Under the pieces are notes generated by a model. That model was not told the DNA's origin. It searched no databases and worked only from the letters and a program-made list of their open reading frames with translations. From an uncultured Lachnospiraceae bacterium (GTDB lineage: Bacteria; Bacillota; Clostridia; Lachnospirales; Lachnospiraceae): a stretch of 64,000 nucleotides of DNA. Made by a program: the position numbers and the translations under genes. The stretch lies in NCBI GenBank assembly GCA_947367855.1, contig CANBFE010000006.1:71303-135302 (forward strand), in the 5' to 3' direction. Shown here piece after piece: positions 53,419 through 60,908 of this stretch. How positions within the stretch are numbered: the stretch's first letter is position 1; each line of letters starts with the position of its first letter.

Positions 53419-54414
53419 TCAGCCTTCTGTATTATTGTCAATATATTGTTTTAAAAAGTCCAGTATTTCAATTGTACAGTCCACCACCCGATTGTGTCTA
53501 TAATTTCTGTTACAGGAAAAATATCCGAAATATCCCCATGGGTCCTTAACCTGGGTTCCCCAGTCCCATAACCCGTCTTCCCGCGCATTTTCCATAATCC
53601 AGTCAACAGCGCCTTTCAGGTATAACGCAGAACCTCTGAACTGATTGATATAATTGAATGTCTTAAACCACCTTCTCGTCTTCTCATACATAAACTTCTC
53701 CGGAAGGGTGTCGGGCGTCTTATCCCAAATATATCCGTTTTCGCAGGCATTGCGCCCCAAATGCCGCAGCATGGCATTTTCAAGAGAAACGTCAATTTCC
53801 TCCCGCCGCTTTAACAGCAATTCACTCTGCATGGGCACCAGCCTGCTTTCCCTGGTGAGAAACACATCATGCTGTGCTGCCTGGTCCCTCTCATAGGAAT
53901 ATTCCCCATCCTCATAAGCCCTGCCTGCTATGAACAGCCATTGACGCCATGTTTCATCGCATATCCGGGAATGCGGTGTAATGGCTTCCAACAGATTGCA
54001 TACCCTGGCCCTATTCCATGGAACGGCACGTTCATTTTTCCCCCCAATTTTTTCATGGCCTGTACCCAGAAGCAGTTCTTCCAGATATTCCTTTGCCATA
54101 AACAAAATATCCCGATCCTCCACGGTCAGCCCTATGTACAGGCAACGCTCAATTCCCACACTGGACGTAGGTATTTTTGCCTTCACGGAATAATCTTTTG
54201 ACTGAAAAGATCCCCACCCGCCATAGCTGTCCTGTGTCTGATACATCTCCTCCACAATATCGCTTTTCAAAAAAGCTTTCCTCAAAAGGGACAGTTCGCT
54301 GTCCCCGTAAGGAACATCCAAAATAGAAAACTTTACCTTGTATTGGACTGCAGGATATTCACAAAAATCAAGAAGGGCCTTTACATTCGGTTTGATATCT
54401 TCATATGTAATCAT
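53419..54414 (-). CDS. Hypothetical alpha-helical protein with toroid-like repeats
   Basis: 331 residues, cytoplasmic. It carries glycine/tryptophan turns of the kind seen in alpha/alpha-toroid folds (QDSYGGWGSFQSKD near residue 60, REDGLWDWGTQVKDPWGYFGY near 285) between helices. That resembles prenyltransferase/squalene-cyclase-type repeats, but no catalytic DxDD or zinc motif is seen. A family function cannot be named. It is upstream of the HAD and LRR genes in the same direction. Structured element copy 2 lies in front of it (54469-54530), and the ribosome binding site is weak. Confidence 0.7.
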   Translation of the reverse strand: MITYEDIKPNVKALLDFCEYPAVQYKVKFSILDVPYGDSELSLLRKAFLKSDIVEEMYQTQDSYGGWGSFQSKDYSVKAKIPTSSVGIERCLYIGLTVEDRDILFMAKEYLEELLLGTGHEKIGGKNERAVPWNRARVCNLLEAITPHSRICDETWRQWLFIAGRAYEDGEYSYERDQAAQHDVFLTRESRLVPMQSELLLKRREEIDVSLENAMLRHLGRNACENGYIWDKTPDTLPEKFMYEKTRRWFKTFNYINQFRGSALYLKGAVDWIMENAREDGLWDWGTQVKDPWGYFGYFSCNRNYRHNRVVDCTIEILDFLKQYIDNNTEG

Positions 54415-54468
54415 CTCTTTTTCCCTAATTTATACCCAAAAACGCAAATAATTGCCGTCTGCACAGTA

Positions 54469-54530
54469 TAACGAGTGAACGCATCGGCAATCCAGAGCTG
54501 AAAGCGGCAATTAAATGCGTTCACGAGTAT
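54469..54530. repeat. Structured intergenic element, copy 2
   Basis: Stem GTGAACGCAT (54475-54484)/ATGCGTTCAC (54515-54524), perfect. Loop CGGCAATCCAGAGCTGAAAG then CGGCA, flanked by AACGA and GAGTATA as in copy 1. Compared with copy 1, one stem pair changes from G-C to A-T on both arms, which is a compensatory change. It lies in the gap between the MerR gene and the downstream unknown gene. Confidence 0.7.
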
Positions 54531-54590
54531 AAATCGCCTTTGCGATATCATTCTATCCTATGGCCTTGAGGAACCGTTATCGCACACTTT

Positions 54591-55583
54591 TTACCTCTCC
54601 CTCATTTTCACAGGCAGCATCAAATCAATCTGCCCGGGAAGGCCGTCCTCTTTCCACCCGTTATGCGCGGCATACACCCAGTTCAGGTGTTCCTCCAGAC
54701 AGCCGCCCATATTTTCCTCACCCAGTTCGCTGTACTCCGGTTCATAGTCCTGGCTTTTATTGACCCATTTGGTCAGTGTTTCCCACAGATGAAATTCCGG
54801 AAAAGGAATGGTCATCACTGCATACAGCCCGCCTGGAAACTGCTTTTTCTCCATGGGCGCCTTCACTTCCATGTCCTCCGGAATAGTAACCCAGTCCTCG
54901 TAGCCATGGATCCCATTTTCCAGGACACCCGGGTTGGGATGGTTGAAGCCAAACATCCTGGCATCCGGCTTCTTTTCATATAACCCGCTCTCCTGCACGA
55001 ATCTGGTTACCACTTCCCCCACCGCTTCCTCCGGGTTCTCCCCGATATAATGATAGGACGCCACGGTGCAGGGAGGCAGACGCAAAATTCTCACCGACAG
55101 CGATTTTTCCGGAATTTCTCCCGCTCTATTCAGTTCTTCCATGCTTACATTCTCCTTTATTTTTGTATTAGGAAAGGCAAGCGCGCCCGTAATCTCCACC
55201 AGGTCCCCGTCTTTCAGCAGGTCAAAATGGATTCGCTGTTTCCGACACTCCCCCAGGCGCTCGGCCAGCTGCTTCAAAAGTCTGCGTATCAGTGTGAGAG
55301 AGGCAATCTCATCGTCAAGCTCCGCCAATTTATCCAGCAAAAGCCAGAGGGATTCATCCTGCTCTGTATCCCCCAGGAGAACGCCTATTTCCTTCAGCGA
55401 AAGCCGCAGCTTTCTTAGTATCAGAATCTGCTGCAGACACCGGACAGCTTCTTCGTCGTATATCCGATAGGCATAATCCTCACGCCGCCCGGCTTTGATC
55501 AGGCCCAATTTTTCATAATGCCGAAGCATCCGCGGTGTAACGCCATACTTCCGGGAAACCTGGCTGATCGTAAGATGTTCCAT
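54591..55583 (-). CDS. MerR family regulator with GyrI-like effector domain
   Basis: 330 residues from MEHLTISQVSRKYG, preceded by AAAGGAG; the frame is open 19 codons further upstream but that region holds the promoter. The winged helix (TISQVSRKYGVTPRMLRHYEKLGLI) and the second recognition region (YRIYDEEAVRCLQQI) are typical. A dimerisation coiled coil runs from ~75 to 125. The C-terminal ~190 residues look like a GyrI-like ligand-binding domain (LPPCTVASYHYIGENPEEAV). It is of the BmrR kind, which binds hydrophobic cations or drugs; the ligand here is unknown. The promoter at 55610-55640 has a 19-bp spacer, as in MerR-activated promoters. Confidence 0.9.
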   Translation of the reverse strand: MEHLTISQVSRKYGVTPRMLRHYEKLGLIKAGRREDYAYRIYDEEAVRCLQQILILRKLRLSLKEIGVLLGDTEQDESLWLLLDKLAELDDEIASLTLIRRLLKQLAERLGECRKQRIHFDLLKDGDLVEITGALAFPNTKIKENVSMEELNRAGEIPEKSLSVRILRLPPCTVASYHYIGENPEEAVGEVVTRFVQESGLYEKKPDARMFGFNHPNPGVLENGIHGYEDWVTIPEDMEVKAPMEKKQFPGGLYAVMTIPFPEFHLWETLTKWVNKSQDYEPEYSELGEENMGGCLEEHLNWVYAAHNGWKEDGLPGQIDLMLPVKMRER

Positions 55584-55609
55584 CGGCTTCTCTCCTTTCC
55601 CTGCTTGCC

Positions 55610-55640
55610 AGTATAAAGGATGACATCGTGTCAAAGTCAA
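55610..55640 (-). promoter_or_regulatory. MerR-type promoter with 19-bp spacer and dyad operator
   Basis: Minus strand: TTGACT (55635-55640), 19-base spacer, TATACT (55610-55615). The spacer holds the dyad TGACA-TCG-TGTCA (55621-55633). A spacer of 19 instead of 17 is the hallmark of promoters that MerR proteins activate by twisting the DNA (established). It lies directly ahead of the MerR gene, so it is self-regulated (inference). Confidence 0.85.
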
Positions 55641-55655
55641 GGGGGTTTTAGAAAA

Positions 55656-56171
55656 TCAAAGCAATATCTCATATAAATAATCTTCCATAATCATGTCAGT
55701 GCCTCTTTTTTTGTAAGTACTTTCACCCACAATTTTTCCGCCGCATTTCACCGCAACACGATTTGAAGGAATATTACCTTTGCTGACAAAAATGGTAACC
55801 TTTTCCGCCCCCTGATCACTCGCATAATCAATCATCCCCTGGGCTATTTCGGTTGCATATCCCTGATTCCAGAATTCTTTATGCACACAGTAGGCAATAT
55901 CATAGACCTTTTTGTCTTCACTGGGAATAAAGCTGCAGATTCCTACACGCTGTCCGGATTTTTTAAATACCGGAATCAAATAACAGCACTCCTCATTTTC
56001 CCCAAGTACCTCTAACTCTTTTATGTATTCCGGGTCAATATCCTCTTTTGCCTCGTCAGGCAGGTATTCGCCCATTTCCGGGTCATTCCATATACTGTAA
56101 GCCCATAATGCATCTTCTTTTGTAAACCCCCGCAACATAAGTCTCGCTGTTTCAATCGGTTTTATTTTCAC
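55656..56171 (-). CDS. GNAT family N-acetyltransferase (RimJ/RimL type)
   Basis: 171 residues from a GTG start with GGAGG 9 bases upstream. It starts with IETARLMLRGFTKEDA, the RimJ/RimL N-terminal pattern. Acetyl-CoA binding motif A is HKEFWNQGYATEIAQGMIDYA, and NRVAVKCGGKIVGEST follows. It transfers acetyl groups to an amine (small molecule or ribosomal protein N-terminus). It ends just before the MerR gene promoter. A decayed methyltransferase fragment lies immediately upstream. Confidence 0.9.
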   Translation of the reverse strand: MKIKPIETARLMLRGFTKEDALWAYSIWNDPEMGEYLPDEAKEDIDPEYIKELEVLGENEECCYLIPVFKKSGQRVGICSFIPSEDKKVYDIAYCVHKEFWNQGYATEIAQGMIDYASDQGAEKVTIFVSKGNIPSNRVAVKCGGKIVGESTYKKRGTDMIMEDYLYEILL

Positions 56172-56252
56172 TTCAGGTTTCCTCCAATTCCGGATTTTTT
56201 AATACTCTGTAACTTCGTTGCATGATCACATGCATACTTATCTCCGGACCCT

Positions 56253-56333
56253 TTATCTCCCGGTCCATCCTGACTGAAACCGTTTTGCATACTCCAACTT
56301 CCTTTCACTGATATCCGCCAAAGTTACTTTCGC
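56253..56333 (-). pseudogene. Fragment of a SAM-dependent methyltransferase gene
   Basis: Translates as AKVTLADISERKLEYAKRF followed by a stop. The intact gene at 59906-60700 has AKVTSADISERQLENAKT at the matching site. At DNA level 34 of 40 bases agree (56296-56335 against 60426-60465). No start codon and no other conserved motif survive, so this is a relic of a second methyltransferase. Confidence 0.75.
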
Positions 56334-56347
56334 ACAATTCCATTTCA

Positions 56348-56668
56348 CTACCTTAATTCTATAATCTCTGCAATATACTCCTTTAAGTCATCCTCAAGCT
56401 CTTCCTTAACATTGATAATATTCTCCCATTTTACACCGTCAAGAAAACCATAATATGCTGCCACATCACATAAAAAATATAATATTTCTTCCCTTGTCTC
56501 ATACTTCACAGAAAGTAAGTCTATTTGAATTATTTCATTTACTATACCTAAAATTTGTTGATTGGTATAGCACTTAAAAATCACTTTATCGTCGATTTTT
56601 TCCACTGTTTTTACCAAATCAGCTTCTGTACCATACTTTCTTAATTTTCCCAATTCCTCTTGTTCCAT
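56348..56668 (-). CDS. Small acidic hypothetical protein
   Basis: 106 residues from MEQEELGKLRKYGT, with a G-rich ribosome binding site 10 bases upstream; a longer frame to 56743 would overlap the EF-Tu-like gene. It is helical and acidic, without TM helix or signal, and contains TNQQILGIVNEIIQIDLL and YFLCDVAAYYGFLDG. Such small acidic proteins near other small unknown genes are often immunity proteins of polymorphic toxins, but no toxin gene is in view. Function unknown. AT-rich compared with the rest of the window, as are its neighbours. Confidence 0.6.
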   Translation of the reverse strand: MEQEELGKLRKYGTEADLVKTVEKIDDKVIFKCYTNQQILGIVNEIIQIDLLSVKYETREEILYFLCDVAAYYGFLDGVKWENIINVKEELEDDLKEYIAEIIELR

Positions 56669-56718
56669 CCGCTTTATTCCCCCTTCAACTCCCAATTTAC
56701 CACATCTCTTTCTCATCT

Positions 56719-57018
56719 CTACCATCCAGACTTTACTTCGCATTTCTCTATTGAGATAACCTTTCCTTCCCCAATTTGATTAGGCCCTTCCATTATTGCA
56801 AACAATTGTCCCTGTACAACATCCTGATAATGAGAATTTTGAAATGTAAATTGTATGATTGCAGGAACTGGAACATCAAACTTTTCGGCTGACAATTCCA
56901 CAAAGGTAATACCCCAATAATCTTTGGTTTCGTTAAATATAGCATCCGGACGGTAACCATTTCTCGGCAAATACCTTCGTTGTCCAGAGTAGAAGACAAC
57001 TTCCGTAAATAAATACAT
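56719..57018 (-). CDS. Stand-alone EF-Tu domain III-like small protein
   Basis: 99 residues. The middle reads GQRRYLPRNGYRPDAIF and the end QLFAIMEGPNQIGEGKVISI, which align with the EF-Tu domain III motifs (GRHTPFFKGYRPQ and FAIREGGRTVGAGVV). The GTPase and second domains are absent, so it can only be a beta-barrel binding module. GGAG lies 10 bases before ATG. It sits with the small acidic gene downstream (50 bases) and the IS200 element upstream. The likeness is recognised by eye. A remote homologue used in toxin immunity or tRNA-related control is possible. Confidence 0.65.
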   Translation of the reverse strand: MYLFTEVVFYSGQRRYLPRNGYRPDAIFNETKDYWGITFVELSAEKFDVPVPAIIQFTFQNSHYQDVVQGQLFAIMEGPNQIGEGKVISIEKCEVKSGW

Positions 57019-57084
57019 AGACTTCTCACTCCTTTATCCCAAAGAAAAATTACTCTGTTTACACTCTATAGATATAATGATAAA

Positions 57085-57715
57085 CTGAACTACTACCGGC
57101 TAAAGCCGGTAGGTTCGGTGAGCTGCTGAAGCAGCCTAAAGGGAGCGCATTCCAACTCTTGTTTTTCATTCTACTTTTCTCCAATTTCAAAGTTGTCAGA
57201 GTTACTTCGCTCCTGTAGGTCCTGGTTCTTGATATACTCTTTGATGATTTCATCCGTCACGTTCCCGCTGCTTGCCACAAAATACCCTCTCGCCCATAAA
57301 TGCTGTCCCCAGAACTGCTTGTTTAGCTCCTTATACTCCATCTGCAGCTTTCTTGATGTATTTCCTTTTATATACTGCACCAGCTTGCTTGCAGACAGAT
57401 GGGGCGGCACCGACACCAACAGATGTATATGGTCACTTCCCACATGCCCTGCCAGAATCTCCACTTCATTGCATTGACAAACGATTCGGATCAGCTCCCT
57501 CGTCCGCAGGGCAATCTGTCCTGTTATCACGGGTTTCCTGTACTTTGTTATCCACACCAGATGGTATTTAATATCATATGTGCAATGGGACGATTTCCTG
57601 TAGTTTTCCATTTTTATCACCTCAAGTTTAGTATCCCTGTTTTACATCATCCTAAACTTGGGGGATGGGGTTGACCTAAAGGTTTCGCCTTAAGGCGAGG
57701 GTTTTAACCCCACTA
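57085..57715 (-). mobile_element. IS200-type element (transposase only)
   Basis: The TnpA gene is flanked by subterminal hairpins: CTACCGGC-TAAA-GCCGGTAG (57093-57112) and GCTGCT-GA-AGCAGC (57122-57135) on one side, and GGGGTT...AACCCC (57667-57711) around CGCC-TTAA-GGCG (57686-57697) on the other. No TnpB is present. The outer ends are approximate because IS200 elements have no terminal inverted repeats and make no target duplication. Confidence 0.85.
57171..57611 (-). CDS. tnpA: IS200/IS605 family transposase TnpA
   Basis: 146 residues from MENYRKSSHCTYD; GAGGTGAT precedes this ATG. It is a Y1 HUH transposase: the metal-binding HxH is in VGSDHIHLLVSVPPH and the catalytic Tyr in VTDEIIKEYIKNQ near the C terminus. 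YDIKYHLVWITKYRKPV near the start is the family signature. Full length, so the element may still be active. It moves as single-stranded DNA by peel-and-paste (family knowledge). Confidence 0.95.
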   Translation of the reverse strand: MENYRKSSHCTYDIKYHLVWITKYRKPVITGQIALRTRELIRIVCQCNEVEILAGHVGSDHIHLLVSVPPHLSASKLVQYIKGNTSRKLQMEYKELNKQFWGQHLWARGYFVASSGNVTDEIIKEYIKNQDLQERSNSDNFEIGEK

Positions 57716-57756
57716 TACAGACAATAAATATAATCATAAATCGACAAATAAATTAC

Positions 57757-58365
57757 TCACACCTCCTTAAGATACTCAATATAAATATTTATGGCTTCTT
57801 CAATTTTCTCCCAATTACTATTAATTTCAGTAAATAATCCTGTTTCGCCAAGCCCAATCATATTGTAGAGTGCCAAAAGCAATTCCATATCCAGGAAACG
57901 GCTGCTGCAATCAGCAATCTGATCTTCTCTTAAAACCTGCGGGTATCTAAGTTGTTTTTTCGCTTTTTTTGAGAAACAATACTCTAATACATTCAAGGGG
58001 ATATGATTTCTGCGATTTTCACCCAATAATTCTCTTGCTATACGGATTTCAAGCCCATAAATATTCTGAATCCCACTATTCCAGTCCATAAATTCAAATG
58101 AAAACTCTACTTCATGAGCAATTTCACAAATCTCCAATGCAAGTTCTTTATCTCCGTAAATATAAAGCCAATATGCTAAAGAACACAAACAACTTGTATC
58201 TGAAATACTTTTGTAAGAACATTTTTGAATGAGCTTTTTGCAGGGCTTCGTAATCGTATTATAAATTTTCTCTGTATTTTTCTTATGATATTGTTCCAAA
58301 ACCTTTTCAAGTATTGGTTCTAACTTGTCGTGAAAAAGCTTTATTTCCTGTTGTAATTTATTCAT
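57757..58365 (-). CDS. Hypothetical protein (DUF6707-like)
   Basis: 202 residues, all-helical by pattern, no signal or TM segment. Conspicuous stretches are SCLCSLAYWLYIYGDKELAL, WNSGIQNIYGLEIRIARELL and YCFSKKAKKQLRYPQVL. The layout matches small cytosolic proteins of an uncharacterised family found near other unknown genes in Lachnospiraceae; the DUF number is from memory. AT-rich. The low-complexity end KIEEAINIYIEYLKEV is acidic. It stands alone, downstream of the HAD gene by 187 bases that hold no coding sign. Confidence 0.65.
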   Translation of the reverse strand: MNKLQQEIKLFHDKLEPILEKVLEQYHKKNTEKIYNTITKPCKKLIQKCSYKSISDTSCLCSLAYWLYIYGDKELALEICEIAHEVEFSFEFMDWNSGIQNIYGLEIRIARELLGENRRNHIPLNVLEYCFSKKAKKQLRYPQVLREDQIADCSSRFLDMELLLALYNMIGLGETGLFTEINSNWEKIEEAINIYIEYLKEV

Positions 58366-58552
58366 TTTACACCAAAATAATATAACCCTGGTTCAGCCTT
58401 TCTGCAATGCTTTCCCATATCTAGCCTCAATATCTTTCAATACCATCTCTCTAATAAACATGGATTTCAACCTCACATCCGATTTTAATTTGCAACCATC
58501 TCTATGATACGCCTTTCCATTGAAAAGTTTTTACTTCTCTTGGTATCTTTGC

Positions 58553-59254
58553 TCACCTCCCTGGGTCAAACAGCGAAAGCAACTCTGTTAAAGTATGTAT
58601 CGTCCAAGCCTGTCCGTAATTTTTCAACGCTTCATCCCTATTGATCAGAACCCCATACGCGCCGGCATTTTTTGCACAGACCATATCTTTTTCTTCATCG
58701 CCTGCAAACACAATCTCCGATATGTTTATCTGCATTTTTTCAGACAATATTTCCAAACTTTTCGTGCAGGATTTCCTATATCCGATGTCGTTTGACGTAA
58801 AGGGGTAATCTATGTACCTGATCACTGACTCTATATCTGCCAACGCGTAAACATTATCCATACCATATGCCACATCGGATAAAGTCGCCAGCTTTATTCC
58901 TTTCCCGGAAAGTCTTTTCAAAGTCGGTTCGACATCAGGGAACAAGGAACAATCCTGCCTGAAATATGCATAAAAACTTTCCTTCACCTGCTCTATATCT
59001 TCCAAATTTATATCCATTCCCCGCAATATTTCAGTAAAAATCTGCGCAGAGGATACTTCTCGATCCCTCGGGTTTATTCGCGTGTTATATTTTGCAAGCA
59101 CTTCTCCGGCATTTTGATAATGCAATTCCGAAAAATCATAATGATATTTTTCTGCGATTTGTTCAAATGCCGGTCTGTAAAGCTTTGACCAATTCATCGG
59201 TTTTTTGTAATCAACCATTGTGTGTCCGATATCAAACACAACTGCTTTAAACAT
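58553..59254 (-). CDS. HAD family hydrolase (HAD-IA type)
   Basis: 233 residues. Motif I is FDIGHTMVD (Asp8, but Gly instead of the usual second Asp); motif II ATLSDVAY; motif III Lys in YRKSCTKS; motif IV GDEEKDMVCAKNAGAYGVL. The second motif-I Asp, normally the acid/base, is replaced (D-x-G instead of D-x-D), so ordinary phosphatase activity is doubtful; D-x-G/N forms exist in dehalogenase-like branches. A helical cap lies at 15-90. Another HAD protein, at 60909-61640, has a similar change (FDYGRT). Confidence 0.85.
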   Translation of the reverse strand: MFKAVVFDIGHTMVDYKKPMNWSKLYRPAFEQIAEKYHYDFSELHYQNAGEVLAKYNTRINPRDREVSSAQIFTEILRGMDINLEDIEQVKESFYAYFRQDCSLFPDVEPTLKRLSGKGIKLATLSDVAYGMDNVYALADIESVIRYIDYPFTSNDIGYRKSCTKSLEILSEKMQINISEIVFAGDEEKDMVCAKNAGAYGVLINRDEALKNYGQAWTIHTLTELLSLFDPGR

Positions 59255-59356
59255 AGCTTTCTATACCCTTTCCATTCTGCTATTCTCTTAACCTATCCTC
59301 CACATGATTACCTGTTTTACGCAATCCCCTGTAAGTTCCTCCGGTTCAGCACAATG

Positions 59357-59803
59357 TCATAGCCTTTTCAGACAAGAATGTTTTTTATCTATTTCAAACC
59401 CGTTCTTTCTGTAAAAATTTAATGTACTTTCTTTATTCGATCCTGTTTCAAGAAAGACTTTATAGCATCTATGTTCCCTGGCTATTTCTGATGCTTTCTC
59501 CAACAATGCCGATGCATATCCTTTCTTTCTGTAATCTGCATGTGTCACAACATTTTCAATAACCGCAAAGGGTCTGACATTATGTGTTAAGCTTTCTATA
59601 ATGGCCATTTGTATAGAGGAAACAACTTTTCCCCCTTCTTCTATCACCAGTAAGTACATATTTTCATCTTTCTCAAGCTTATCCAAAAGGCGTTCCCATA
59701 AATCCATATCCTGCTCTTCTTTGGGTGGAAAGTGTGTCAGATATTCAAAATATAAAACCTTCAGATCATTTGCGTCTGTACGTTTTGCCTTCCTGATATA
59801 CAT
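59357..59803 (-). CDS. GNAT family N-acetyltransferase
   Basis: 148 residues from MYIRKAKRTDANDLK; AGGAG precedes this ATG by 10 bases, while the longer frame has no site. Acetyl-CoA motif A reads ENVVTHADYRKKGYASALLEKA; then HRCYKVFLETGSNKESTLNFYRKNGF. Substrate unknown. It is in an AT-rich accessory block with other small-molecule modifying enzymes, but gaps of ~100 bases to both neighbours argue against a tight operon. Confidence 0.9.
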   Translation of the reverse strand: MYIRKAKRTDANDLKVLYFEYLTHFPPKEEQDMDLWERLLDKLEKDENMYLLVIEEGGKVVSSIQMAIIESLTHNVRPFAVIENVVTHADYRKKGYASALLEKASEIAREHRCYKVFLETGSNKESTLNFYRKNGFEIDKKHSCLKRL

Positions 59804-59905
59804 ATTATGCTTTCTCCTCGCAGCTTCTTTTGTGTTCTTTTGTTTCTTTGACACTCGCGACATTTCTCAATTGTCCATGCAGGCATAACTTGTCTCCCGG
59901 CATTG

Positions 59906-60700
59906 TTATTCCACACTTACCTTCTTCGAAACCAATACCATCCACGCCGGGAGCGCTGACATTGGATTCTTAGTCCAATCATTTATGTTTACCAGTTCAT
60001 CTGGACTTTTTTTGATAAGTTCATCATGTCTAAACCAAAATGACGCATCAACCGCCGGTAACTCTGCAAGTTCATTTATGGATAAACCTGCCATAATGTT
60101 TGCGTTTACGATATCCTGCACACGCCAGTGAATATCCGGCATTACATCATGATAAGATTTTATGATTTTAGGTTCACTCCAGGCCTCTCCAGAGAAAGGC
60201 CTATTAAACGGATGTACATCATACATAAAAGAATATCCTGCATTTTTCAAAACTCTGTTAATGTTCTGATACATTCCGGTCAAATCATCTATCCAGGAAA
60301 GTGTTCCGTTTGAAGTGTACACCAGATCATAGACATTATCTTTTATATGCTCCAGTTCCATTGTATTATCACATACAAACTCCATATCCAGACCTATCCT
60401 GTCTGAAATTGTCTTTGCATTTTCCAACTGTCTTTCGCTGATATCCGCTGAAGTTACTTTAGCACCCATAATCGCAAAAGCAAAAGCGGCATGATTATCC
60501 CCACTGGACGGCAATAGGATATGCTTTCCGCTTACCTCGCCCATATATTTTTTAATCAGTTCAAATACCGCAGGATGAAACGCGAAAGCGGGATTTTCCT
60601 GTAATTTCAAGATTTTTTCATCTGTTCGCAACGACATATACCAATCGGAATCCGATACACTATTCCAGTGATTTTTTACTTTTTTAACATAATCTTTCAT
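59906..60700 (-). CDS. Class I SAM-dependent methyltransferase
   Basis: 264 residues. Motif I is degenerate (HILLPSSGDNHAAFAFAIMG instead of a clear GxGxG), then AKVTSADISERQLENAKT (acidic SAM ribose-binding loop), MEFVCDNTMELEHIKDNVYDLVYTS and FMYDVHPFNRPF. This pattern is common among small-molecule methyltransferases of Clostridia. The ribosome binding site GGAGGAAGG is ~9 bases upstream. A decayed copy of the central motif lies at 56253-56333. The 48-residue small gene at 60731-60877 is immediately upstream. Confidence 0.85.
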   Translation of the reverse strand: MKDYVKKVKNHWNSVSDSDWYMSLRTDEKILKLQENPAFAFHPAVFELIKKYMGEVSGKHILLPSSGDNHAAFAFAIMGAKVTSADISERQLENAKTISDRIGLDMEFVCDNTMELEHIKDNVYDLVYTSNGTLSWIDDLTGMYQNINRVLKNAGYSFMYDVHPFNRPFSGEAWSEPKIIKSYHDVMPDIHWRVQDIVNANIMAGLSINELAELPAVDASFWFRHDELIKKSPDELVNINDWTKNPMSALPAWMVLVSKKVSVE

Positions 60701-60730
60701 ACTTTTTGACCTTCCTCCCCCGTTCTTCTC

Positions 60731-60877
60731 TTAAATCAAATTTCCTCTGCAATCTTGATTCATTTTTTCCGGAAAATGATAGAATATTAAAGTCTTTCCC
60801 ATAGAAATAGTTTCAAAAATTTTACCACATATCTCGGGGATCTTCTGATTTTCTCTGTCACGCATTAACAAAGTCAT
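60731..60877 (-). CDS. Possible small protein of 48 residues
   Basis: Starts MTLLMRDRENQKIPEICGK and ends CRGNLI. A good ribosome binding site (GAGGGG, 6 bases before ATG) and position 30 bases before the methyltransferase gene argue for translation. It may also be the decayed end of a larger gene. No family recognised; no TM helix. Confidence 0.35.
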   Translation of the reverse strand: MTLLMRDRENQKIPEICGKIFETISMGKTLIFYHFPEKMNQDCRGNLI

Positions 60878-60908
60878 GCAATTCCCCTCTGAAAGATAAA
60901 CAGTTTCA

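Noticed and set aside
50193..54530. CRISPR or tandem repeat array as an explanation for the two similar hairpins
   Set aside because: Only two copies, 4.3 kb apart, with no spacers or cas genes anywhere in the window.
57757..58365. TnpB or cargo gene of the IS200 element
   Set aside because: The helical protein has no RuvC-type or zinc finger motifs and lies outside the end hairpins.
58366..58552. Short frame MFIREMVLKDIEARYGKA as a small gene
   Set aside because: 22 codons, no good ribosome binding site and no family; not enough support.
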